A DNA stretch of 64,000 nt from positions 34,054,750-34,118,749 of the forward strand of contig OY855905.1 in assembly GCA_963693305.1 (NCBI GenBank). The letters are read 5' to 3'. Below, piece after piece: positions 38,201 through 50,200 of this stretch (position 1 is its first letter; every line of letters starts with the position of its first letter). The notes under the pieces were generated by a model. It ran no database searches. It was not told where the DNA came from and was given only the letters and a program-made list of their open reading frames with translations. The translations under genes and the position numbers were made by a program. Source of the stretch: Meandrina meandrites (lineage: Eukaryota; Cnidaria; Anthozoa; Scleractinia; Meandrinidae).

Positions 38201-41200
38201 GTGGAATGATTAGTATCAGCATGTCGTTGTAAGCAGAAATCGTACCATCGAACCATCGACAGATTGAAATTGGCCACAGATCTCTTTGATGGAGGCTTTT
38301 ATCAGTCAAGAGGTTTCTTCCTTCTATTAAGAAAAACCAAAGAACAAGAAAAAACAATCTTAGATTGCAATCCACAGTATCACCTACGTTGATGAATCTT
38401 TGGATTCATTGTGTCTGAATGCACCTGGTTTTAGATGGTTCGTATCACCTACCGAATCATAATTCCGTATCCAAGTTTGCTAACTAAAGCGAATCTTTTG
38501 AAGAGAGGTTTAGAACTCTTTTTAAGTATGAATTATTATTTTTTGATCTTCCAACAAATAAGTGAACTTCGGTCAATTTGGATTACCTCAATCGGAAAGG
38601 ACCCGCTTGAGTGCTACCTTGTTTTCTAGACGAAATAGGCGAAGTACAAAACACAAGACAATGTTTCACTTAAAATGGAATGTGAAACATTTTTTGCGTC
38701 ATTTGCGTAGGTTGTAACCAATTTAATTTTTCCCAGGTGATCCATTTGCTGGTGTGATCCGTGAAGTGTGGCAAGACATCCCTGGCTACAGAATAATGGA
38801 CCTCACTTCCAATCCAAACTTTCCAAACAATCCGTCAAGTATCGAGGTGTTGGACAAGTTTGACGCGCCACACAATGTTGATGATAATTACGGTTCAAGG
38901 ACAAGAGGTTTCTTCAAGGCGCCGGAGACGGGGTTGTACCGGTGAGAAGTAATCTTAAATTAGTTATTTTATCGGCGGAGTTTGACAGTTTGATGTAGTT
39001 TAAGGAAGATTTGAGGGCGCTAAATTCCTTACCCTTGTTTGTTTGTTTGTTTGTTTTTTCTTTTACGGTGCTCATATTCTGCTTAAATATCGCAAAAAGA
39101 TCACTTGGCGTTTCTTTTATTATCATTTTTCTTGAAGAAGTAAAAATTTGAAAATTGCTTTATGTAACGTCAAAAAAAAGTTTGAGGCCTTTGTGGTTGC
39201 TACTGCATTCGCATATCGTCAATGTTACTTGAAGGGAAAAGGTGCCTTTATATAGAAATAAATGCAAGCCGTTGTCTAAGCTATTTACCATTTTTAAGGT
39301 TTTTCCTCGCCGCCGACACCACTGGAGAGCTGTGGCTCAGCTCAGACCAAACAGAGAAGAACTTAAAGAAAATTGTGGCAATAAATGGTTGGACTGCTCA
39401 TAATGAATGGCTCAAGTAAGGCAATGATACTTAATATAAAAATTCTCTATTAGAAAGTCTAATTCTCTATGGGTCATCAAACTTTACAGCAAAAAAGTAG
39501 ATTAGATAAAGTTAAAATTGTCTTCGGTGCTTCTCTGGGAATAACTTGTTTGGGGCAACCTTACAACATGCTCAAAAACTCCTGCGATGGACTGGTATAA
39601 AGGAAGAGCGGTAATACGACTGTATAGAGCGATTTTTGCTTGAGTCGTTTTAGACCAAAACCAAAGTTATCACTCTGGCCAGTCACAAATGACGCGGACA
39701 ATCCAGGGAACCAATAAAAATACAAAGGGATTACATGTAGCCGGCGCAAAGCGCGGGAAAACGCGTGCGAGCGGATCGCTAGTTTATTAAACCAATCACT
39801 GCGCGTAGTATCCCAAAACTAAAGCAAACGTAAATTGCTTTCGACACTCATGTGAAAACCGCCCTAATGCAGAAACCAAATAGGCACCAGAACTTATGAG
39901 AAATCAAATGCCTGGGCCTGATCACTAGGACAGGAATTTTTTTTTTGGTATTATGAAACATATAAACTGTGGCAAAATATTATTTCATCTGGTTCAGTAT
40001 TGCTTGAAACTCAGGTTTTTCAAAAAGGAAATGGTTTTCGTTTTCCTTCTATTCATTTTGTGGTCAAATTAACTGAAATTTCTGTCCTTAAGCTTGTTGC
40101 TTTTGTTCTCTGCCTTCAAATCCACTTTAATAACCCCAGTTATGCTGATAGTCGGGATTTCAATTACTTAAAAAGGATTTATAAGTTTAATACATCGGAA
40201 GGAGAAATCAAGAAATAACAAAAACTACTGACTGCAAAATTACCTTGCTTATCAGAAAAGCATTAATATCTATGGTAACGGTAGCTTAGAAGCAATGGTA
40301 ATTTCCATTTGTAATCCCCTTGTTCACTCTGTGCCTTCCTGCGCACGACATCAACAAACAACTTACACAGGAAGATTGCAGCCCATTGCATCATTCTCCA
40401 CGAACCTTGTGCCACAATAGAAAAATAATCCTAGTGTGTTGAAAAAATCTTTTGCTGTCGCAAGGCAGCTATTTCATGCTTATTTTGTAGGTCACACATT
40501 GACTTAAAACAGGGTTATCAAAATTTCTTTTAAACTACTTTGTACCTCAGACAGACTAATCCGACTTCGAGCAAATAGTTCAAATATTACGTACGTAGTG
40601 AAAAATGATAGGTCTGTTATTTACTATCTATAAATATAAAGAGCTTTGAAATTTTCTTTCTTCTGAAATGGCTTCAAATTTACCAGTGTTCAGCTCATAA
40701 AGGGTGTTTAAATTCCAAACACATTTTGCGATACAAATTAAACAAAATCAAACTCCACAGTGGAAATGGAAGCTGTAGATCTAAAAATATTCCCTCCCCA
40801 ACAAAATAATTGACAACTACTTGACAAAAATGAAGATATCACGAATGTGTCAATTTTGTGTGCTTACAAACAATAAATGTTGTGCTAGATATTGACACAC
40901 GGGACAAATATGCCTAAGTATCGTCTTTTAGTTTGAAATCTTTTGAACTACAAAAACATACATATTGAATACATGTTAATAAGGTATTCTTTGTGCCTCA
41001 AAATTGTGATGGCGAGCTACTGTTTCTATTTTCAGCGAAGTTCATCACAAAGTTATTCCACATCCTGTTTTTGTCCGGTCTACCTAAAGGGTTTAGTTAC
41101 GAAACAAAACTGAGAATCATATGCCCGCTGAAACTTCAAACGAAAACCGCTAAACTGTAATTATTAGAATGAATTATTTTGCTAGCTGATATTTAGCAGG

Positions 41201-44200
41201 TACCTTGGTGTCATTATGTCTATAAACAGAAAACCCAAAAAGCCTCGAAAGATATTATTACTAATTCGGAGATATTTTGCAAAATGTACCCGTCTTTGTG
41301 GGACATGGTACTCTACCCAATTTTGTCATTATTTTAAAAAATAGATTTATTCTTCGCATTTTAGTTTGGGCTAATTTATTCCCAATAAAAAACACATTTC
41401 AGAATATCCTGCAGGAGGAAAACAAAATAAGTCCATTAAATTCGCGTTTCGTGATAATGTATATTTCACTTTTGCATGTTTTTCGTAATACAAAACGCGA
41501 GCACCTGCAATGGAAAGTTTATAGATTTGCATTATCAAGGAGGATGAAACATTTCCTTTTGCTTTGTTACGGTTTCTTGCACCAATAAAATAGCACAACC
41601 CTCGAATGTTTTTTTTTTAAATTGCACGGTAAGCAAGCGATCAGTACAAAAATACTGAACAGTCTGGCAAAACTTGTAAAATTTTCAGTTTACTCTCAAG
41701 GTTTCGTGTTTCGGCATATTTGTATAGTGCTCGCTCCCCGTATCACGCATTTTCTGTTTCCGTGGACGAAAAATTCAAATGAGTGAATACTAAATATGAG
41801 AATTTTCAATTTTTGTCAGATTCAGATTCAAATTGAAATAAAATTGGAATTAAAATGCTTAAAATTCTCAATTTAAGATCAGGTTAGTGCTATTCGTAGT
41901 TTTTAGAATATACATAACACAATTTCGAATAAGTGAGTGGTGGTCGGCATTGTCCTCCGCATTCTGTTTTTCCATGAAGACCTAAGGAGTCGAAGGAGGC
42001 GTAATCTCGATCTCTGAAGGCGAACAAGAAGAGAGAATGTCCGGGGGTGGATGCGTAAGAGTAAGCGGTCCACCGATGATTGAATCTAACGACTCAACAC
42101 TCAAAGACAGTGACGGTGATAAAGCAAAGATTGCGTTCCTATCAATGGGCGCAAGTTTAAGAGCGGGATACGTCGCTCGAAGCTCGGGCCTTGACAGTGT
42201 TACAGTACTGTTTTTAATAGATTTCCCCATACGCCTGGGGAATAATTCCATTCGGCAAATCCTCAAGCTGTTTTCTCTCTCAAATCTTGGTTTGTTATCG
42301 CTTATTTTTAGATCGACTATTCGTAGTGACTGTAAGAGCCGTTGACTGGACTTGGAATTAGCGCCATCTCCTGACAACCTCATTGTGCCCTGATAGTTGA
42401 TCGTTTTCGTCGCAAATGAGGTTAATGACGATGTGTTGTTATCAAAACTGTTGCTTGTTGATGTGCAAAGATTTGCGTGGGAATAGCATCTTTTACAAAC
42501 GCTGAAAGATTCTCTCTTCACATTTATCCGGGGCAGGCGAAATTGCGTCTTTGGTTTATTCAAAGTACTTATGGTTTCTTGTCGACTCGGGTGGTGAAGA
42601 GATGTGTCTGTTTTCTTCGGTCTCTCGTACGAATAATTATTTGTTATTACTGGAAATATCTTCCCATCCTCTTGACTCGCTTCATTGTAAAGCTTTTTTC
42701 CTCTTACGTGACGAGAATCGTGTTTCCTTACATCCATATGCATTTGCTTTTCTTCAATAAGGAGTAAAAATCAACATTTCGTGTGTAAAATTCATGCTGA
42801 ATGCGAGTCAATTTCTCACGACTGTTAGCCTGCTGTTATGTCACTTTACTGACATGTACTATTTACTTTATGTTTTCCTATTTGCTTTTTTAAAGATAAA
42901 TATAGTTGACACATCTTAAACGTCATTCGTTATCATTTAACAAACATGAAAAGCATTGATAAGGAGCAAATAGCTTAATGAGATGCTAACTGTGTCTTAG
43001 TAGTAAATTTAGTGGCCGTTTATTGAAAAACATGCTTCTTGATATTTCTGGTTACTTGGAAACCGGAATCCAACCAGCAGAGACAAATTCATCTCAGAAA
43101 TAAAAGCAATAAAGAATATCCTACAATTGGTTGCCTTTCCCTTCGATCCATTAATTTACAGGTTTGGTTTTAAGGCGAGGTAAAACCGAAGGTGAATCTT
43201 TGCTTCATTTGAAAAGTGTGGCATCGTTTGTTAAAATGTAGTCTAAGGGTTTTAGTTAATGTGAAATGAAACTGTACTTGATATCTTTTGCCAAACCTCA
43301 TAATGATATTCAGGTAACAATGATATTTTCGTCAAACCGACATATAGGGAGTTTCGATGGTCTGAGATGTGAATTTTAATTTAACTTGATAAAAGTGGGT
43401 TATTAGGGCATTTCGGTTAATAAACACCATTTTAATGAAACTGAAACCGACTGAACGTAGTAATTTTAAATGTGCGAAAACATATAATAAATATGGAAAT
43501 ATTTATATAATTAATATGGAAATATCGTGTGTGAGACTAACAGTCAACGAATTTTAGAAATAATTGGTTTAATATTCGAAGAGAGGTTACTTTGCTATAC
43601 ACAGTCATCAAATTGAGAACAGCGAAGAATAATTAACAATTATTGGTCGAGGTTAAGCAAAATATCGTGATTTGTCAGTGGCGAGCAGATTAAATATTTA
43701 CCGAAACCGAAGGCTGAGCAAATAACTGATCTGCAAGACACTGACGAATCACGATCAGTTTTGCACAAATTTGTATCATTCGATCACTGAATTTGTTTTG
43801 CACAATTACCTTTGAGAACTGGGAGCCGCGCGCTTCCTTGCCAAAAAATACAGAAGAAAAACATAACTTCGCCTTCAATGATACGAGCTTCTCTTCATCT
43901 AATTCTCTTTCTTTCGGAAATTACCTTAATAAGTTAAGGGCAATATTCGTTGCTTTCTTTGTATTCCCGCTGTATTTGCGGGTCTTGTTCACAAATCAAA
44001 CTGCTCTCCCACAACTCTGGACCATTATTTGTAGGCAGTTATTTGCAGGTCACGTGGTAGGCTTTCGACCAATTAAAAAAAGACAAATATGCATCGAATG
44101 ATAACTGAAGTTGTTGCTTTTCTGTAGATTCCCGGAACAAAAATCCGAGCGTATTCGCCTCAAGAAAGGTAAATATTATTACCTGGAGGCGTACCAGAAG

Positions 44201-47200
44201 GCTGACAAGCTGGCTGACTGTGTATCAGTGGCAGTAGAACTTCCTAGTGGTCACTTTGAGGGACCAATCAAAAGAGTGCATTTGAGCTGGCGGTTACCAG
44301 GTAAGCGACAGCAGTTAAGGTAGATGAATATCAATGAAGATCTATCTATCAGGAAACATTGAAATAATACCGTCCCTTTACTACAATAAAGAATGGCAGT
44401 GGAGAGAGTCTGACTATCTGAAAACAGATAGTCAAATAGTTTGGGCAAAAAAAGGAGCAAACCTGAGGTGTTCTTTCTGCGTACTGTATTTGGAAACTGA
44501 TGCATAACAATGGCCGTTTTTATACTAGAGACGCGTTACCCGTTTGGACGGGCTTCGGCAAACATTTTGTAGTTCGTCCGGTTATCCGTCTCTAGTACAA
44601 AGACGGGCACAAGACGCGTTACCCGTCTAGACGAGCTACTTTTCGAAATACGTCGTTCAAGACGCGTTTCGAAAAATAGCTCGTCGAGACGGGTAACGTG
44701 TCTTGTGCCCGTCTTTATACTAGAGACAGCTAACCGAACGAACTACAAAATGTTTGCCGAAGCCCGTCCAAACGGGTAACGCGTCTCTAGTATAAAAACG
44801 GGCATTAAAATGCATGCGAGGGAAAATCTATGACTTTCTCGAGTATGTAATGTGAAGAGAGAACAGAACAAAAGATAAACAAAAGTCATTATGTTTTTAA
44901 AAACTCTTTATCGCAAGATTTAATTTATTTGTATTGAATTTTCCCTCAGATGGAAGGACGGGTCCAGGACCATCTTCAGAGGAGGAAGGTTTGTACTCAC
45001 TGCGCATGGCAACTAATCCGTGTTATAGGACAAATATTTGATCAGTCTAGTATTAATTCTGCTTCAGTAGATCGCGAACGATTTTCAACTTCTAAAAATT
45101 TAAATATAAATCGTAAAGAAAAACTATTGGTGCTGTTGTGCACCGCTGTCATTCATCCGAAGAAAACTTTAAAGCCGGGTTATTTCAGAATAGGTATCAC
45201 AAGAGACAGATTGACAGATACATTTTCTCAAGCTTTTATTGCAATTAATTCTAAAGATAGGGCATATAAGAAAACCAGTGAAATACAATTTTGCATTTCG
45301 TCGCCAATGGCAAAAAAAGACTGAAGAAAGTGCAGCCTATAGTGATGTATCTTTGTTGACGATATTTTTGCAGCTATACCCAAGCCAGTTGGTTTGTATC
45401 CACTCAACAAAGCCTTTGGTGCAAAAGATGCTGGACCTAACCACGAAAATGGAGTGCTTAGCAATGTAGATCTTGGCACAGGTCCTGATGGTAAGAGATG
45501 ATCTTGGAATTGATTATAATAAATAAGTACCGCTATAATCATCCATCAGCGTCTGTCGGTAAAATACATGACCATGTTCGGTATGCAGCTTAAATATTTA
45601 ATACGATATGTAAGAATCTAAAATATGCAGTCCTTTTGAGCAATGGACATAAAGGCATTAAATCTGCATGCACTCGCAATTGGGTCAGTAGGATGTGTCA
45701 AGGAGAAAGCTTACAAACTGTTCATTAACCAATACCAATACTGCTTTCGTCCCGTGGAACTAAACGAATTAATTTACTGTTACATGGGTTTCGTGTTTTT
45801 TTTTATGTTTCACATACGTGATGAGTTCATCTAATGAGCTCGTACCTGATGAAACACAACACAGTGACCCCGGCCAGGGCTTGAGCCCGGACCGCTCAAT
45901 CCGCAGTCCAGCGGGATAACCATTAGGCCACCGCGCCTCTCACAAGCATTGGTCAAAATATGACTGACGCAGCATCAAGAGCAAACGATTGTAGGAGTAA
46001 TGTCAACAATACACTTTTCGTTTTCAACAGATAATGAAGATGAAGCCTACGAATTCAAAGGTGCAGCGGATTCATTTGTGGAGATTCCCAATGACGGCAA
46101 GCTGGACACACAGAACTCCATGACAATCCTGGCAAACGTCTACCCCACTGGGAGTGGGGGACCCATCTTGAATTATAAAACGGATGGTTGGGGAGTTCAT
46201 CTGTGGCAGTTTGAATCTACTGAGCTATTTGTGAGATTTGTGCACCGTAATGGAGTTTTCCATAAGCCAATCGCTTCAAGGGTGCTTCAGGTTTGTGGGG
46301 GCTTTCTTGGATCTTTGAACATTTTCATTTTTTAGACAAATTATCTCCCCTTATGAAGTTTTGAGTCACAGTTTGTTAAAGGATAACTGTCATGGGTAAG
46401 AAAATGTGTGAAGCTCCTATCTTTAGTCCAAAAATTGAGCTCTGATCCAACCTATTGAAGATCTTTGTTTGTTATTCCAAACTCAGATTCGGATTTACCT
46501 CGACTCTTGATAGCCGCGATGAATAGAGATTTTCACGAACTCTGATACCGGCTTAAAATGATGCATATAAATTTATGAGTTATATGCTTCATAAAAAAAT
46601 ACAATGCGATTAAATCGATTTCTTGTCGATACAAAGAAAGAATAGACTTGGATTCCGTGGTTTTTCGCTGACTAAAGCCTTGTTCATAGACAGGCTTGTG
46701 AAACAATCTTAAGCCCAAAAATAACTCAACATACTAACGGGGTGGCTAATGATAAACACGTTGTGTCTGCGTGTCTTACTTGAGCTTTCGCTTGTTTGTT
46801 TAATGTGAACGAGACTTTGGGGATATAGATGGTTTATGAAACCTTTTGTTTTTTCTCTACCAGCTGAATGAGTGGAATCAGGTCGGCGCAACATACGACA
46901 ACACCACTGGTGTGGCGCAACTTTGGCACAATGGTAAGATGGTGAAGAGTCGTAACATTGGTCAGATTAAACTGGCTACCCAGTATCCAATCAGAATTGG
47001 TGCCAGAGATGGAGACGAGAGGAGATTCGCTGGAAAGATTTCTTGCTTACAAATTTACGACAAAGCATTAGACGAGCAACAGATTGGAAACCTTAAGCGT
47101 TGTCCTGTCAAAGGTATGACGTTTCTATTGTTCGTCATAGTCACTGTGACACAACCGAAGTGGGGTTAGAGGTGGCCTTTAAAGAGCCGAGTGTACATGA

Positions 47201-50200
47201 TATTTTCACCACTTTTCTTTAAACGGGAACCAGAAAATTCTGAGAACATGGCCTGTTACTTAAACTACAAAACTACGGGTTCTAACATCTTCATAATCAT
47301 ATTATCATAAGCTAGTTGTATAACAGTCTCTTACACGAAATGTTCTACTTTTCACCTTTGGAACAGCCAAAAGACAGAAACGCAAGAACGGCTTTAATTT
47401 CCTACAGAATTTAGTTGGAAATAAATCAATAAATTAATCTTCTTCATTGACTTAAAGTAACAGCAACCTCTTTCCCAGGCCAGGCTCTTTCTGTGTCTCA
47501 CCCACGAAAAACCCTAATAGCGACTAGCAATCTATTGCTAAACCAGAAATTTAACGCTAAGTAAGACAGATGCTATTTTACTGTTTTCACCCACAGCAAA
47601 AACCTTAGGAGATGACGAGCTGGACTCTGGTGACGGATCAGGATCAGGAGACTGGGACGAGCATGACTTCGATTGTGAGTTTTTTTTGTGTGTTGTAGAC
47701 TGAGTTAACAGAAATTCTTATATTGCTTCTCACTTCGGTGACATTGCTTTTTCAAAACTTTGAGTCCAACATCACCTCATTGAACATCTCACATGATTGG
47801 CCATAAGAACAATAGGACAAAGGGCACAAACAATGCCCCTATCCCTGAAGACAATGAGCAATATTGTTTTAGAATGCCTCTGAAATTAGAGGTTCACAAG
47901 AGGTACTGTTGTACTCAAAAATTTAGGCAACAGCCATGTAAAAAAAATCCTGCAAAACATTCCAAATAGAAAACACGTTTTTATTAGCGTTTATGGGAAC
48001 AATGCATCCTTGATAGTTAGCCCGTGCTTTTTGATTACAATGCCTGACGTATTTGAAGAATTCGTAGACGTAAAAAGCCAATTCCTTAATTCGCCCTTAC
48101 CAAGTTTTGTAGCACAAGGGCGTTTTTGCTTCATTGATATGAACGTTTTTCAGTTCAGTCAAGCAACGTGCTTTCAAATTGACAATTTTCCGCAAGAAGA
48201 GGCAAAGCTGCTTTGTTGTCGCACTGTATGAAGCTTCTCTGTTGTTTCTGTTCAGCTTTGTTTCTCTAAGATAGCTTCCTGACCAATTTCTTCGTAATGT
48301 TTTCTTCACAGCAAGTGCCGTGGACATTTCACACAATGCTGGTAAATATGATAAGGATGAGGACGCTGATGACGAGATTCAGGGTACGTTAGATAACTTT
48401 ATTTTACATGGATAGAACACTTAGCTAAGAAGCTAGTTTACAGGTTCTCCATGAAAACACATAAAATACTTGTAAAAATTCTAAAAATACTAAAAATTCA
48501 ACTATTTACAAGAATCTATTACAATAATATTTACAAATACTAAAAAATAAACTATTTACAACAATCTATTAAAATATGCTTAAAATACTACATGATGAAA
48601 AATCAGTTTCAACTAGATTAAAAAATAATAATAATAATAATTAATAAATAAATAAATAAATAAATAAATAAGTAAAAAATTAAAAATCTAAATTAAAAAT
48701 TAAAAATCTAAATTATATTCTTTTATACATCTTTATAGGATCTGAATCCACTTCAGGTAAGAATTACCTTGTATGCTCTCTAATCGAATGAAATTTAAAC
48801 GGGTACAGAACTTAAATCTGGGACATGCACTACTCTTGACATCCTTACACAAGCGAACGCTTATCAAAACATCGCGTTTTGAGACAAGAATTTCTTGATC
48901 TTAGGTCACTAATTTTGTTTACGAGGGTTAATGATAAATGAGGATTAAAACATTGCAGGCAACAAATGCGACCCAGAGCCATGTGAAAACGGCGCCAAGT
49001 GCATCCGGGACAACAAGAGAATGGATGGCTACCGATGCAAATGCACCTCCGATTTTACTGGAAGAAACTGCCAAGGTAAAATAGCAGTTATCTTTGAGAA
49101 CGCAAGAACTAAAAGGAAGCCACATACCCAAGCAAATCTATTGAGTTTTCACTTAGGAAATCAGTGCTGTTTGTGTGCTTTCCAAGATGGTAATGTTTCA
49201 GTAACCTGACAGATAGAATGTGGAAGCGTTCTTCGTGAATAATGCTTTGTAAGATTATCAAGCTAAGGCTCAACAGAAAGTAATGGTGTTAATGAACGTG
49301 TTTAATTTCAGTTTCTAAGCCAGATGCTGAGAATCCCATCGTAAAGAAAGCAAAAATTCCCAAACCTGAACTGAAAACTGGAAGTGAGGATTATCAAAAG
49401 AATGCCAGTTCATTGAGCCTTATTGGTAAGTTTTCTATTGTTTTTAAGATGGTTCAGGTTAATCCCGGTAGCGTTGGAAAGCAGAAGGCATAACCATTTG
49501 GCCATTGAATTCCCGAATGAACAGCAAACCTTGCGAATATAGTGCGTAAACAACTGTTAAATAGAAATACAGTTAATAACATCAGTATCATTCTTTGTGG
49601 CGGAATCACAATTTGTTTTCATTTATTTCATAATCAACAGAAACTCTACCAGAAGAAAAGAAAGAAGACGTTCTCTTACTTTTCCAAAAGGTCGGCTGTT
49701 TTAAGGACGAGGTTGTAAAACATGATCTGCCAGACAGGGCCACAGTCAAATCTGTCACTCAGGAAGACTGTGTACGATCATGTGCACTGGAAGAAAAGGG
49801 TTACTCATACTTTGGGCTTCAGGACGCTGACAAGTGTTTCTGCGGGCACCGCTATGGAAAGTATGGCAAAGCAGATGAGGCTCTCTGCAACATGCCGTGC
49901 AAGGGCAATGACAAAGAGAATTGTGGTGGCAATTCTACGAACATGGTCTACTTCTTTGGTTTAGGTAAGTTCTGATACCACCAAGTGATAACTGGGGCCA
50001 AAAGTGGAAGTGGATCTTATAATCTACCACAGAATTTTCTGCTAGTCAAAATTGATCTTGTGAGAACATTATTAAGGGGCAATTATTGCGTGATATACCC
50101 TAGTAAAAATGCCTTTCAGTAATGAAGCACGTAAGTGTCATTTGCTTTCCATGTGTTCTGTTTGAGTCATTTCGTTTCGTTTTTCTAATGCCTCGTTTCG

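Noticed and set aside
44990..45324. Long ORF continuing beyond exon 31
   Set aside because: Read-through into the intron. The phase-1 junction 44988 to 45374 restores the LamG frame.
45860..45943. Possible tRNA gene
   Set aside because: A- and B-box-like sequences are present, but the acceptor stem does not pair and an A-rich tail follows. Better explained as a SINE.
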